Source: Ferdinandcohnia sp047246645 (lineage in GTDB: Bacteria; Bacillota; Bacilli; Bacillales; Bacillaceae_L). Taken from it: 64,000 nucleotides of DNA. Made by a program: the position numbers and the translations under genes. Every line of letters starts with the position of its first letter. The first letter of the stretch is position 1. The stretch covers positions 109,639 through 173,638 of the forward strand of contig NZ_JBFOKR010000011.1 of the NCBI RefSeq assembly GCF_047246645.1, read 5' to 3'. Below the pieces are notes generated by a model, which worked only from the letters and a program-made list of their open reading frames with translations, ran no database searches and had not been told where the DNA came from. Below are positions 8,697 to 17,375 of this stretch, piece by piece.

Positions 8697-8722
8697 GGGC
8701 TACTGTCTATGTAGCCCTTTTT
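8697..8722 (+). terminator. Terminator of the Xre regulator gene
   Basis: GGGCTAC (8697-8703) / GTAGCCC (8711-8717) followed by TTTTTA. Confidence 0.85.
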
Positions 8723-8849
8723 ATTTCTTGTTATTACTTCTATTTCTTCCATTTGAAGGACTATTTGCTGTTTTTTCCTTCATATACGTTGACGAAGTAA
8801 GATTGTTGTTCATAGATGCTTCTTCATTTAATCTTTCTTTATTAGCCAT
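8721..8849 (-). CDS. Small Asn/Ser-rich protein (42 aa)
   Basis: Too short for usual gene callers but well supported: ATG at 8847-8849 preceded by GGAGGT at good spacing, ending at TAA at 8721. The product MANKERLNEEASMNNNLTSS... is hydrophilic and rich in Asn, Ser and Lys, ending NNKK. The composition is like small spore or stress peptides, but no family is recognised. It lies next to another small gene and a YuzC-like spore protein gene on the same strand. Confidence 0.55.
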   Translation of the reverse strand: MANKERLNEEASMNNNLTSSTYMKEKTANSPSNGRNRSNNKK

Positions 8850-8935
8850 TTCAACCTCCATTAAATGAATGTCTAATATATATAATGTATTTTAAAAACA
8901 TTTACACATTAGTTTTTAGTAGCACCTTTATATAA

Positions 8936-9097
8936 TCAATGGTCAATACTGTATTCGTCGTATCTTTCGTTTAGATATCTGTTTTCACCCGTAGCAAAGT
9001 TGATATTACGTAAATCAAGTTCAGGATCTAATTGATTTACGAGTTGTTCTTCTTTGCTTTGAGTCATGTTTAGAAATTCTCTATCTCTGTTTTCCAT
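8936..9097 (-). CDS. Small charged protein (53 aa)
   Basis: MENRDREFLNMTQSKEEQLV at the start, then DPELDLRNINFATGENRYLN and a C-terminal DEYSIDH. The ATG at 9095-9097 follows a strong AGGAGGT. Highly charged, no membrane segment, no recognised family. The minus-strand neighbours on both sides (a 42-residue gene and a YuzC-like gene) suggest a cluster of small sporulation-phase proteins; that is inference. Confidence 0.55.
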   Translation of the reverse strand: MENRDREFLNMTQSKEEQLVNQLDPELDLRNINFATGENRYLNERYDEYSIDH

Positions 9098-9207
9098 TAG
9101 TAAACCTCCTCGTTTTCTTATCTTGTCTAAACAGAATATATTTCATTCTAATAAAATTTGAGTAACACAATAATGGTAATCCTTAAATAGTAAAAATTAC
9201 AAAACCA

Positions 9208-9240
9208 AAAAAAGAACGTTAGGTTAACATACCCTACGTT
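9208..9240 (-). terminator. Terminator of the YuzC-like gene
   Basis: On the minus strand GAACGTAGGG ... CCTAACGTTC followed by TTTTTTT. Confidence 0.75.
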
Positions 9241-9257
9241 CAAAATTGACTATACAA

Positions 9258-9698
9258 CTATCTCCAACGTAATGCGATTGTTAATTGGCAACAATCCGTT
9301 GAGCCTACTTTTGAAGAAAGCTTTAAGTTTATACCATCCGGGTTAAAAGAGGTGTTCACTTCGGACTTAATTCCTGTTGATTTTAGTAGTTTATTTACTT
9401 CATTTAAGTTTGATGCTTGAGCGGCTGCCATTACTTTTTTCGCAAATGGTTTTGAAGTTGCAAGATGGTTTAAAATATGACTTGCATCTTTCATTAAACC
9501 TTGCATTGAAATAGCGGATTCATTGAAAAGAGTTGGGTCAGTTTCAGGTAATTTTCGATAATAGGGATGATACTGATACGTGGGATATTCGTAATAGTCA
9601 TTGAATACCGGCTGTCTAGTAAGATTAGAATAATATCCTGGGTACATTACGGTTATTGGTTGTCCTTGGTTACCAAAAATATAGGGATTATGAATCAA
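9258..9698 (-). CDS. yuzC: Probable spore coat protein, YuzC-like
   Basis: 146 residues. The N-terminal third is Tyr/Pro-rich (YYEYPTYQYHPYYRKLPETD), typical of coat proteins; the rest is a helical segment with SAISMQGLMKDASHILNHLA and a C-terminal FNPDGINLKLSSKVG, DCCQLTIALRWR. This pattern resembles what I remember of the inner coat protein YuzC; the assignment is by recall. The start is TTG at 9696-9698, six bases after GGGAGGT; an in-frame ATG at 9725 has no ribosome site. Confidence 0.6.
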   Translation of the reverse strand: MIHNPYIFGNQGQPITVMYPGYYSNLTRQPVFNDYYEYPTYQYHPYYRKLPETDPTLFNESAISMQGLMKDASHILNHLATSKPFAKKVMAAAQASNLNEVNKLLKSTGIKSEVNTSFNPDGINLKLSSKVGSTDCCQLTIALRWR

Positions 9699-9918
9699 GC
9701 TTATACCTCCCTTGTTAAAAGTCATTTTTAATATATGTTACTTTATATTCAAGGTGCTTAATTTTCAGAAAATACACCTTGCTCCATACCATAAGCTTGA
9801 CTAGTCTAGATGTCCCTTTTCTTGTATAATAGTGGATGTTTGGCATACTAAGATACATAGTAAAGAGGAATCTTAAGTTCCCATGCAACTAGAGGTACTT
9901 GATGAAGGAGGAGTTAAT

Positions 9919-10818
9919 ATGAAAGTTGGTTTAGTTGGTCTTGGAAAAATGGGCTATAATCTTGCCTTAAATATGAAGGATAAAGGACATGACGTTATTG
10001 CTAATGATGTGAATCAAGATTCTTTACAGGCTATTGCAAAAGAAGGAATTGCAACAGCCGCATCAATAAAGGAGTTAGTAGATTCCTTACAAACACCAAA
10101 GGTTGTTTGGTTAATGGTGCCTGCAGGAGAAATTACTGAAAATGTGGTAACTGAGGTAGCGAGTCACTTATCTGCTGGAGATATCATAATTGATGGAGGT
10201 AACTCAAACTATAAGGATACTCTAAAGCGTGGTAAACTTCTAAGTGAAAAGGGTATATATTTACTTGATTGTGGAACAAGTGGTGGAATGGAAGGAGCAC
10301 GTAATGGGTTATGTGCAATGATTGGTGGAGAAAAGGAAGCTTTTGACCATGTGGATCAATTATTTGCTGACCTATCAGTAGAAAATGGGTATTTATATAC
10401 CGGAAAACCTGGAAGCGGCCACTACTTAAAAATGGTACATAACGGAATTGAATACGGTATGATGCAAGCAATTGCCGAAGGTTATGAGATATTGGATAAA
10501 AGTGAATTTGATTATGATTACAAGGAAGTATCAAGAGTTTTCAATAATGGGTCAGTTATACGTTCATGGCTAGTTGAATTACTTGAAAATGCTTTTTCTA
10601 AAGACCCTAAATTAGAAGCAATCAGGGGAGTTATGAACTCTTCAGGTGAAGGGAAATGGACAGTGGAAACAGCGCTAGACCTAGAAGTTGCTGCCCCAGT
10701 CATTACAATGTCATTATTGATGCGTTATCGCTCTCAGGAGAATGATACATTCCATGGCAAGGTTGTTGCTGCACTTCGAAATGAGTTCGGTGGACATGCT
10801 ACCGTGAAAAGTGAATAA
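9919..10818 (+). CDS. yqeC: 6-phosphogluconate dehydrogenase, short (YqeC-type) form
   Basis: 299 residues, the short NAD-preferring class rather than the ~470-residue Gnd. Rossmann motif GLVGLGKMGYNLA at the N-terminus, DGGNSNYKDT (substrate loop), CGTSGGMEGARNGLCAMIGG, and the catalytic Lys/Asn segment HYLKMVHNGIEYGMMQA. The enzyme oxidatively decarboxylates 6-phosphogluconate to ribulose 5-phosphate. I place the start at ATG 9919, after GAAGGAGGAG, not at 9883. A terminator follows at 10828. Confidence 0.9.
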   Translation: MKVGLVGLGKMGYNLALNMKDKGHDVIANDVNQDSLQAIAKEGIATAASIKELVDSLQTPKVVWLMVPAGEITENVVTEVASHLSAGDIIIDGGNSNYKDTLKRGKLLSEKGIYLLDCGTSGGMEGARNGLCAMIGGEKEAFDHVDQLFADLSVENGYLYTGKPGSGHYLKMVHNGIEYGMMQAIAEGYEILDKSEFDYDYKEVSRVFNNGSVIRSWLVELLENAFSKDPKLEAIRGVMNSSGEGKWTVETALDLEVAAPVITMSLLMRYRSQENDTFHGKVVAALRNEFGGHATVKSE

Positions 10819-10827
10819 TACAAAAAG

Positions 10828-10854
10828 AGCTGCCATTTGTTTTGGCAGCTTTTT
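10828..10854 (+). terminator. yqeC terminator
   Basis: AGCTGCC / GGCAGCT (10828-10834 and 10844-10850) followed by TTTT. Confidence 0.85.
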
Positions 10855-10906
10855 AACTGTAAAGGATTAGAGAACAATCTTCTGAGAGTCTCAGCAATAG
10901 CATCTA

Positions 10907-11761
10907 TCAATTCCTTCTCAATCCTAATGTACGAAAAACAATCTTTTCCCAAACTTTCCATGGAAGTAATTGTTTAAGAAGGATGCTATTCTTTACACCT
11001 TTTCCGACTGGAAAACGTAACTTATATAGCCTTGGTTCATTGGCAATCTTTACGATTAAATGTACGACATCTAGAGGATTCCCATATTTAGTACTGTCTT
11101 TCTCGAGCTTTAATTCGATTCTTTTCATCATAGCTTGGTAAGGTGAAGAAGATAATAAAGACTTTTCGGCAATTTTTTTACCGCTACTCCAAATATTCGT
11201 CTGGTAAGACCCTGGTTCTACTAGGGCTACGTCAATACCAAATGGATTCACTTCCAAACGTAGACATTCGCTCCAGCCTTCTAAAGCATACTTTGATGCA
11301 ACATAAGGTGAAAGTCCAGGAAAACCAATTTGACCACTAATACTGCTAATATTTATTATTTTTCCACTTTGACGTTCTCTCATAAAGGGTAATACGACTT
11401 TGGTAACTTCTATAACGCCAAAGAAATTAGTCTCAAATTGAGCTTTAAATTCAGGTAGGGATACTTCTTCGGAGAATCCACCGGTAGCAAATCCTGCATT
11501 GTTTATTAATATATCAACCCGGCCAATTTTTTGCAGTTCAGATTTGAGTACATTAAGTGTTAATGCTTTCGTAACGTCTACTTCTAAAAACTGTATGTAT
11601 TGCTTAAGATCATCCGACTTTAAAAGTTCTAAGACTTTTTCCTTTTTATTGAGGTCTCTCATTGTTGCTATAACAAAGTATCCTCTTCTGACGAATTCAA
11701 TCGTGGCCAATAGCCCGAATCCACTTGAAGCTCCTGTAATAATGACAACTGGTCTCTCCAC
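10907..11761 (-). CDS. Short-chain dehydrogenase/reductase (YusZ-like)
   Basis: 284 residues, classical SDR. Cofactor motif TGASSGFG at residues ~9-16, NNAG (INNAGFATGG), catalytic Ser in ISSISGQIG, and YVASKYALEGW supplying the Tyr and Lys. The length and the longer C-terminal tail resemble B. subtilis YusZ and related reductases acting on lipid-like or steroid-like carbonyls; the substrate is not known. It converges with yqeC and is monocistronic. Confidence 0.85.
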   Translation of the reverse strand: MERPVVIITGASSGFGLLATIEFVRRGYFVIATMRDLNKKEKVLELLKSDDLKQYIQFLEVDVTKALTLNVLKSELQKIGRVDILINNAGFATGGFSEEVSLPEFKAQFETNFFGVIEVTKVVLPFMRERQSGKIINISSISGQIGFPGLSPYVASKYALEGWSECLRLEVNPFGIDVALVEPGSYQTNIWSSGKKIAEKSLLSSSPYQAMMKRIELKLEKDSTKYGNPLDVVHLIVKIANEPRLYKLRFPVGKGVKNSILLKQLLPWKVWEKIVFRTLGLRRN

Positions 11762-12048
11762 ATTTATCCCCCCACATTAATTTTAAGGTTATAACGAGTG
11801 AGATACCAGAATTAACTGAAAAAAAATAATTTCTATTTATATCCAATTATATTTATAATAAAGGAAGAGTAATACCTCAAAGCGTAATTTGAAACAAAAT
11901 CTATTTGATTGTAAAAGGTGTAAACACTGCGAGAATAGGAACATAAAACTATATTCGCCGCTTCCTGCGTTCCTTACCTAATCATCAGTAGGAGGAACTG
12001 ATTGAGGTTTTAATGTAAGCTCACTTAAAATGAAGGTTGGGATAACCG

Positions 12049-12651
12049 TTGGGTATTAATGATGTGGTAAGCATTGTTAGGGAACTAGGCTATATAGGGC
12101 TTTATTTTTGGTTGTGGTTTGGTGCATTTGCTATTCCAATTCCTAATGAGGTAATTGTTTCAGCTATTGGTTTCTTTGCTTCTGAGAACGTTCTAATACC
12201 TTGGAAATTATTTATCATTACATATGTTGGAATACTTGCAGCAGTAACAACTAGCTATTTCCTTGGACGCTTTGCAGGTAAAACTGTTCTTCTGTTTATT
12301 AAAAAAAGGAGTAAGTCTCAACGAAAGTTTGAAAGGGCACGTTTGCTTATTGAAAAACATAACGTATTTGCTTTAGCTTTTAGCTATTTTGTGCCAGGCC
12401 TTCGAATAATTATTCCGTTTTTATTTGGTTTCAGTAAATTATCGTTTTTGAAATTTACTGCCATATTATACCCGGCGATTTTTATATGGGTTTCAATGAT
12501 CTTTTCTGTTGGATTCTTTGCAGGTGATGAATTTATTACAGTTTTCCTTAAATACTACGAAATTGTGATTGCTGGACTAGTTGGTATAGCAGTTGTATAT
12601 ATAATGATAAAAATTAAGCGTATGCGTAATGTAAGAAAGCTTTCTCATTAA
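12049..12651 (+). CDS. DedA family membrane protein
   Basis: 200 residues with the VTT/SNARE-associated DedA fold: reentrant segment FGAFAIPIPNEVIVSAIGFF, the GRFAGKTVLLF loop, and FSYFVPGLRIIIPFLFG. DedA proteins are lipid scramblases or flippases affecting phospholipid and undecaprenyl-phosphate distribution; which lipid this one handles cannot be told. The start is a TTG at 12049 with a weak purine-rich site. The preceding 160 bp contains several imperfect inverted repeats (e.g. GGAAC 11938-11942 / GTTCC further on), possibly a structured leader. Confidence 0.85.
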   Translation: MGINDVVSIVRELGYIGLYFWLWFGAFAIPIPNEVIVSAIGFFASENVLIPWKLFIITYVGILAAVTTSYFLGRFAGKTVLLFIKKRSKSQRKFERARLLIEKHNVFALAFSYFVPGLRIIIPFLFGFSKLSFLKFTAILYPAIFIWVSMIFSVGFFAGDEFITVFLKYYEIVIAGLVGIAVVYIMIKIKRMRNVRKLSH

Positions 12652-12719
12652 TCCAATTGTTTAGCGATTGATAAGTATACCGATAATGCTTATAGATTGA
12701 GATAAAAGGATGTGAGAGA

Positions 12720-13793
12720 GTGAAAAAGATTCATTGTGCTATTATTACTCTTTTTCTATTGGTTGGATGCTCAGTTGAAACAGAGGACCAAGGTAAGAGA
12801 GAAGCGATAAAAGAAACACTATCAACTCCTACGATTGTTGCAACGGATTTACAAATACCTTGGACGATTACGAAAACAAATGGTGCTTTTTATATTACCC
12901 AGCGTATTGGGAAAATCTTTGAAATTGACGAGGCAACAGGAAGTAAAAAACAACAAAGTCTTAGGCTAACAAAAGAGGTACTTCATGAGGGGGAAGGGGG
13001 ACTATTAGGATTCGCCCTAGCACCTGATTTTGATGATTCTCGCTTAGCTTATGCATACCATACATATTTAGAGAATAATAAAATATTTAATAGAGTAATC
13101 TTAGTTGAAAAAGCTGGAGATACCTGGGAGGAGAAAGCAGTACACATAGACCGTATTCCAGGCGGTATAATTCATAATGGAGGGCGTTTACGAATTGGCC
13201 CCGATATGAAATTATATGTAACTACTGGGGATGCGGGTGTAGCTGATTCTGCTCAAGACCCAAGGGGACTAGCAGGTAAGATACTCAGACTTAATCTTGA
13301 TGGATCTATCCCACAGGATAATCCATTCACTAATTCTTATGTGTATTCCTATGGGCACAGGAATCCTCAAGGTTTGGCGTGGGATGACGCTGGCACATTA
13401 TACAGCACTGAGCATGGCCAAAGCGCACACGACGAAATAAACATAATTAAACCGGGACAAAATTATGGTTGGCCACTTATCCAAGGAGATGAGGAAGCGC
13501 CAAATATGATTAAACCTCTCTATCATACAAATGAATACACATGGGCTCCATCAGGTATTGAACAACTTAACGGAAAATTGTATATAGCAACCTTAAGAGA
13601 CTCAAAAATAAGGAGCTATGATTTAAAGACTGGTAAAATTGACGTTATGCTAGATATAACGAGTCGAATGAGAGATGTCTTTATCCAGAATGGAACACTC
13701 TTTACAATTACAAACAATCGGGATGGTAGGGGCACTCCAAAAAAAGGGGATGATAAGTTACTCTCGATTACAGGGATAGGAGATAGACAGTAA
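12720..13793 (+). CDS. PQQ-type sugar dehydrogenase, secreted lipoprotein
   Basis: 357 residues of the soluble aldose sugar dehydrogenase / GSDH beta-propeller family. A lipoprotein signal peptide ends at LLVGC (lipidated Cys ~17), so the enzyme is anchored outside the membrane. Family motifs: GEGGLLGFALAPDF, IHNGGRLRIGPD, LYVTTGDAG, YSYGHRNPQGLAWD, YSTEHGQSAHDEINII and GQNYGWPL. The family oxidises aldoses with pyrroloquinoline quinone; whether this host makes PQQ is not evident. The start is GTG at 12720. Confidence 0.85.
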   Translation: MKKIHCAIITLFLLVGCSVETEDQGKREAIKETLSTPTIVATDLQIPWTITKTNGAFYITQRIGKIFEIDEATGSKKQQSLRLTKEVLHEGEGGLLGFALAPDFDDSRLAYAYHTYLENNKIFNRVILVEKAGDTWEEKAVHIDRIPGGIIHNGGRLRIGPDMKLYVTTGDAGVADSAQDPRGLAGKILRLNLDGSIPQDNPFTNSYVYSYGHRNPQGLAWDDAGTLYSTEHGQSAHDEINIIKPGQNYGWPLIQGDEEAPNMIKPLYHTNEYTWAPSGIEQLNGKLYIATLRDSKIRSYDLKTGKIDVMLDITSRMRDVFIQNGTLFTITNNRDGRGTPKKGDDKLLSITGIGDRQ

Positions 13794-13814
13794 AACATAA
13801 TTTAACTTTAATCA

Positions 13815-14004
13815 GCAGAAGTCCCCTACTTCTATAAGTGGGGCATGAATGTAAAAGAGTATACAATTCAGTCGGGGTTCAAACTCCGACTGAATAAAGT
13901 TAAGCCTTCGGCGGATGCCTCGATTTTTAAAAGGAAATTTTACGAGCAAGCCCGAAAAAAAATCGGGCGCAAATACGCCAAGGCGCATTTGATTATAAAT
14001 GGGG
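13815..14004 (+). other. Hairpin-dense block upstream of yuxO
   Basis: About 190 bp holding four to five consecutive inverted repeats: CCCCTACTT/AAGTGGGG (~13823-13843), CAGTCGGGG/CTCCGACTG (~13871-13894), GCCTTCGGC (~13904), GCCCGA/TCGGGC around an A-run (~13950-13968), and CAAATACGCC/GGCGCATTTG (~13971-13992). An open frame crosses it in phase with yuxO but has no ribosome site and no recognisable family. It could be a structured leader RNA of yuxO or a remnant of a TnpB-type element end. Not identified. Confidence 0.5.
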
Positions 14005-14012
14005 GAGAAAAA

Positions 14013-14399
14013 ATGAAAGAAATGAACACATTGCTAGACGCACTAGGAATTATAGTGGACGAAGTAACAGAAGAACGTGTAGTTGCAACAATGCCTGTTG
14101 ACGGACGTACTCGACAACCATTTGGGATTCTACATGGTGGTGCATCAGTTGCGCTAGCAGAGACAGTTGCAAGTATTGGAACGTATAACTTAGTTGATCA
14201 AGAAACGGAAGGCTGTGCAGGTCTAGAAATAAATGCAAACCACATCCGGCCCAAAAGCGAAGGAACTGTAAGAGCAATTGGAACGCCATTACATAAAGGA
14301 AGAACAACAATGGTGTGGGATATTAAAATAGTTGATGAAGATGAAAGACTTATTTGTGTGTCACGCTGTACTGTAGCTATTATTAAGCTGAAAAAATGA
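14013..14399 (+). CDS. yuxO: Hotdog-fold thioesterase YuxO (MenI-type)
   Basis: 128 residues, PaaI-like hotdog thioesterase. Motif QPFGILHGGASVALAETVAS (catalytic Glu after HGG), then ANHIRPKSEGTVRAIGTPLH. The B. subtilis homologue YuxO has been assigned as the 1,4-dihydroxy-2-naphthoyl-CoA thioesterase of menaquinone synthesis; the exact substrate here is inferred. A GGGGGAGA site places the start at ATG 14013; the frame is open back to 13845 but that extension lies in hairpin DNA. It converges with mrpG; yuxO next to mrp is the order I recall in B. subtilis. Confidence 0.85.
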   Translation: MKEMNTLLDALGIIVDEVTEERVVATMPVDGRTRQPFGILHGGASVALAETVASIGTYNLVDQETEGCAGLEINANHIRPKSEGTVRAIGTPLHKGRTTMVWDIKIVDEDERLICVSRCTVAIIKLKK

Positions 14400-14410
14400 T
14401 ATGTAAAATG

Positions 14411-14440
14411 AAAAAAGCGAGACAATTTTGTCTCGCTTTT
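14411..14440. terminator. Bidirectional terminator between yuxO and mrpG
   Basis: AAAAGCGAGACA / TGTCTCGCTTTT with flanking A- and T-runs serving the convergent genes. Confidence 0.9.
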
Positions 14441-14441
14441 C

Positions 14442-14813
14442 CTATTGGTTCATTTCTCTCTTCGTTGGTTGTTCTTTTAGTTTTAGGTCGTCCTGGCCAC
14501 TTTTCTCCCAAAGTGGGACTTTCGAATTATAGGCAGCCCTACTAATTAAATGTCCTGCAACTGGTGATGTCATAAACACGAAAACAATCCCCAAGATTAC
14601 TCGAGCATTCATGTATCCTTCAATTACCCAGAAGTACAAAAACGTACCCAACAAAATGGAGAGAACTCCTAGTGTTGCACTTTTTGAAGCAGCATGATTT
14701 CTTGTGTACACATCAGGAAGTCTTACTACACCGATAGCACTTAGAATACTAAGTAACGAGCCAAATAAGATGATGATCCCAAATAAGATTTCAAGAGTCT
14801 CTTTCACGCTCAA
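14442..14813 (-). CDS. mrpG: Na+/H+ antiporter subunit MrpG
   Basis: 123 residues, PhaG/MnhG family, three hydrophobic segments followed by a hydrophilic C-terminal tail of about 35 residues. Typical GVVRLPDVYTRNHAASKSAT loop. It is the last gene of the seven-gene mrp operon and overlaps mrpF by 23 bp. It is part of the membrane complex that exchanges cytoplasmic Na+ for external H+ and supports alkaline and salt tolerance. Confidence 0.95.
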   Translation of the reverse strand: MSVKETLEILFGIIILFGSLLSILSAIGVVRLPDVYTRNHAASKSATLGVLSILLGTFLYFWVIEGYMNARVILGIVFVFMTSPVAGHLISRAAYNSKVPLWEKSGQDDLKLKEQPTKREMNQ

Positions 14814-15075
14814 TCACGACTCCTTTCTCAAGAAACTTCGAGAAAGCTACCGTCCCAACAAAGGCAACGATTGCAATTAATAAAATTACTTCAAGAAAGG
14901 AATTTGAACGTAATAGTATCGAAATGATAGCTGTGATTCCAATTAGGTTAATACCAATTGCATCTAACGCTATAACTCTATCTGGTACTGATGGTCCTTT
15001 TACAACACGGTAGATGTAACCGACAGTTGAAGCCGATAAAAATAATAATGCAAAATGAAGTAATGTATCAAACAT
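14791..15075 (-). CDS. mrpF: Na+/H+ antiporter subunit MrpF
   Basis: 94 residues, three transmembrane segments. The characteristic RVVKGPSVPDRVIALDAIG loop and LEVILLIAIVAFVGTVAFSK identify MrpF/PhaF, which in B. subtilis has also been linked to cholate/Na+ efflux. Its first base overlaps the last base of mrpE, and its C-terminal coding end (ERERDS) overlaps mrpG, showing translational coupling. Confidence 0.95.
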   Translation of the reverse strand: MFDTLLHFALLFLSASTVGYIYRVVKGPSVPDRVIALDAIGINLIGITAIISILLRSNSFLEVILLIAIVAFVGTVAFSKFLEKGVVIERERDS

Positions 15076-15551
15076 TATCGGCTCACCTCCATTATTGCTT
15101 TCTCAAAAGTATTTTTTATAGAATGAATTGCATCATCAACATCCTTTAAGTCCATTGCATGGACGTATAACAATTTCCGGTCATCCGATATGTCAACTAC
15201 TAACGTTCCAGGAGTAAGCGTAATTAGATTTGCCAGCGTCATAATCTCCCAGTCTTTTTCTAATTCAGTTGGTAATGCAAAGATTCCAGGAGTAATATCC
15301 AACTTTGGTTTAATAATGACTTTAAAAATTTCATAGTTGGATAAAATTAATTCTCTAATAAAAATTAATAACAACTTTACTAGGGCAAATACATTCCATA
15401 GGTAGAAGCGAGTCGGGAAATACCTTCGTAATACAAAAATAAGAAGCAACCCAATTAAATATCCACCGAAAAAGGAACCAAAGTCATATGAATTGCCCAA
15501 AAACATCCAAGTAATCGCGATAAAAATATTAAGTAATAACTGCATTGCCAT
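15075..15551 (-). CDS. mrpE: Na+/H+ antiporter subunit MrpE
   Basis: 158 residues, MnhE family: N-terminal membrane segments (LLLNIFIAITWMFLG), then a soluble domain with LANLITLTPGTLVVDISDD and LLYVHAMDLKD. AAAGGAG stands 8 bp before the ATG at 15551. It is separated from mrpD by 5 bp within the operon. MrpE is needed for full antiport activity and complex assembly. Confidence 0.95.
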   Translation of the reverse strand: MAMQLLLNIFIAITWMFLGNSYDFGSFFGGYLIGLLLIFVLRRYFPTRFYLWNVFALVKLLLIFIRELILSNYEIFKVIIKPKLDITPGIFALPTELEKDWEIMTLANLITLTPGTLVVDISDDRKLLYVHAMDLKDVDDAIHSIKNTFEKAIMEVSR

Positions 15552-15556
15552 ATGAT

Positions 15557-17038
15557 CTACTCCTTTAATACAGCATGGATATAGAGTGATGGGTCTGTTA
15601 GAACTTCCGCCGCTTGACTAATATACGGATAGAACCACTCAGCACCAAATCCAAGTGCAATTGAGAGTGAAAGTAGAAGAGCGATTGGAAATAATAGGCC
15701 ACGTGTGTTGCCTTTCTCTTCTTCTTTCCTAAGCTTTACTTCTCCCCAGAAACCATTTATAAATATCTTCATTACAGAGTAAAGCACAAGTAAACTGGAG
15801 ATAAGTATTGCTGCCACTAGTACGTAATGCTCTGTATGTAGACCACCCTGAACAATTAATAACTTACCGATAAAACCGCTGAAAGGTGGTATTCCGGCAA
15901 GGGAAATCGTTGCGATAAAGAACATCCATCCTAAGTATGGGTGGTTTTTAATGAGTCCACCCATCTGCTTTAAATTACTAGTCCCACTTATGACAACCAT
16001 GGCTCCTACTAGTAAAAAGAGTGCAGCTTTAATTATCATGTCGTGAATAAGATAAAAAATTGAGCCAGTCAATGATGTTGTAGTAAACGTTGCGATTCCA
16101 ATTAAGATGACTCCAACCGCTGTTAAAATATTATAGATAATAATTTTTTTAACATCCCAATGGGCAATTGCTCCAATAACCCCAACAACAATTGTGAGAC
16201 CAGCCAGAATACCAATTATTGTGTGCGTAAATTCCGTATCGTGATGAAAGATGATTGTAAATGTTCTTATGATTGAATATACTCCTACCTTGGTCAGTAA
16301 AGCACCAAATAACGCTGTAATAGGAGTGGGTGGTGCTTGATAAGAACTAGGCAGCCAGAAAAATAAAGGAAAGATAGCTCCCTTTAGTCCAAAAACAATT
16401 AAGAATAAGATTGAAATAACAGTAGTGATCCCAGGTTGTCCAAGTTCACTAATTTTACTAGATAAATCGGCAATATTGACAGTTCCTGTGATTGCGTAGA
16501 TATACCCAACTGCAATAACAAATAATGCAGATGAGATAACATTCACTAATATATATTTAATAGATTCTCGTAATTGAATTTTAGTACCACCATGAACAAT
16601 CAACACGTATGAAGACATAAGCATTACTTCAAAGAAGACAAACAGGTTAAATAAATCGCCTGTTAAAAATGCTCCAAGTACCCCAACAGTTAAAAATTGA
16701 ACGATTGCGTAATAATAAAATTTCTCACGCTCCTGACCAATGTTACGGAATGAATAGAGGATACATGCAAGAACAACGATGCTTCCTGTTAAGACGAGCA
16801 AAGAAGCAAGTAAATCAGCTACAAGTACAATCCCATATGGTGCTTCCCAATTTCCAAGTTGAAGGATTTGAATTCCTTCTGTATATACTTGTTGGACGAG
16901 AAGACCTGACGCAAAAACGGTTGCTACAATTGACAAAACACTTATCCATTTTTGAACGGTTATATTGTTATTAAAGAATATGAGAACAATCCCCGTCAGA
17001 AGTGGAATCAGTATTGGTAATATCACAAGATTATTCAT
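15557..17038 (-). CDS. mrpD: Na+/H+ antiporter subunit MrpD
   Basis: 493 residues, NADH dehydrogenase NuoM/N-like proton channel subunit with about 14 membrane segments. Conserved channel motifs WLPSSYQAPPTPITALFGAL (with LLTKVGVYSIIR after it) and YLIHDMIIKAALFLLVGAM carry the intramembrane Lys/His residues. Two starts are possible: ATG 17047 is only 2 bp from GAGGGG, while ATG 17038 (MNNLVILPILIP) is 11 bp away and matches the B. subtilis start, so I prefer 17038. It overlaps the end of mrpC. Confidence 0.95.
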   Translation of the reverse strand: MNNLVILPILIPLLTGIVLIFFNNNITVQKWISVLSIVATVFASGLLVQQVYTEGIQILQLGNWEAPYGIVLVADLLASLLVLTGSIVVLACILYSFRNIGQEREKFYYYAIVQFLTVGVLGAFLTGDLFNLFVFFEVMLMSSYVLIVHGGTKIQLRESIKYILVNVISSALFVIAVGYIYAITGTVNIADLSSKISELGQPGITTVISILFLIVFGLKGAIFPLFFWLPSSYQAPPTPITALFGALLTKVGVYSIIRTFTIIFHHDTEFTHTIIGILAGLTIVVGVIGAIAHWDVKKIIIYNILTAVGVILIGIATFTTTSLTGSIFYLIHDMIIKAALFLLVGAMVVISGTSNLKQMGGLIKNHPYLGWMFFIATISLAGIPPFSGFIGKLLIVQGGLHTEHYVLVAAILISSLLVLYSVMKIFINGFWGEVKLRKEEEKGNTRGLLFPIALLLSLSIALGFGAEWFYPYISQAAEVLTDPSLYIHAVLKE

Positions 17039-17375
17039 TACTATCATTTCCCCTCAAATGATCCATGTTGTCCGTTCCAAGCTCCTGGTACGATCTGTAT
17101 GCTAGTACCAACATGAAGGAAGTAACCCCAAAGCTAATTACAATTGCAGTTAGAATTAGTGCCTGTGGGAGTGGATCAACAAATGCCGTAGCATTCTCAT
17201 CACCAAGCAATGGTGGTGCTCCTTGTTTTAAACCGCCCATAGTTAGTAAAAGCAGATGAGCACCATGGCTTAGTAATCCTGTTCCAACGATTACTCGAAT
17301 TAAGCTTTTTGACAGCATTAAGTAGGTAGCAGCTGTAAAGAGTATTCCTATTACAACCGACATTAAGACCTCCAT
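17031..17375 (-). CDS. mrpC: Na+/H+ antiporter subunit MrpC
   Basis: 114 residues, NuoK-like with three membrane segments. Signatures GTGLLSHGAHLLLLTMGGLK, PLPQALILTAIVISFGVTSF. The start shares one base with the mrpB stop; the gene end overlaps mrpD. Length and motifs agree with B. subtilis MrpC. Confidence 0.95.
   Translation of the reverse strand: MEVLMSVVIGILFTAATYLMLSKSLIRVIVGTGLLSHGAHLLLLTMGGLKQGAPPLLGDENATAFVDPLPQALILTAIVISFGVTSFMLVLAYRSYQELGTDNMDHLRGNDSNE

Noticed and set aside
13845..14012. N-terminal extension of yuxO
   Set aside because: No ribosome site at 13845; the segment lies in hairpin DNA and adds residues not found in hotdog thioesterases, while ATG 14013 has a good site.
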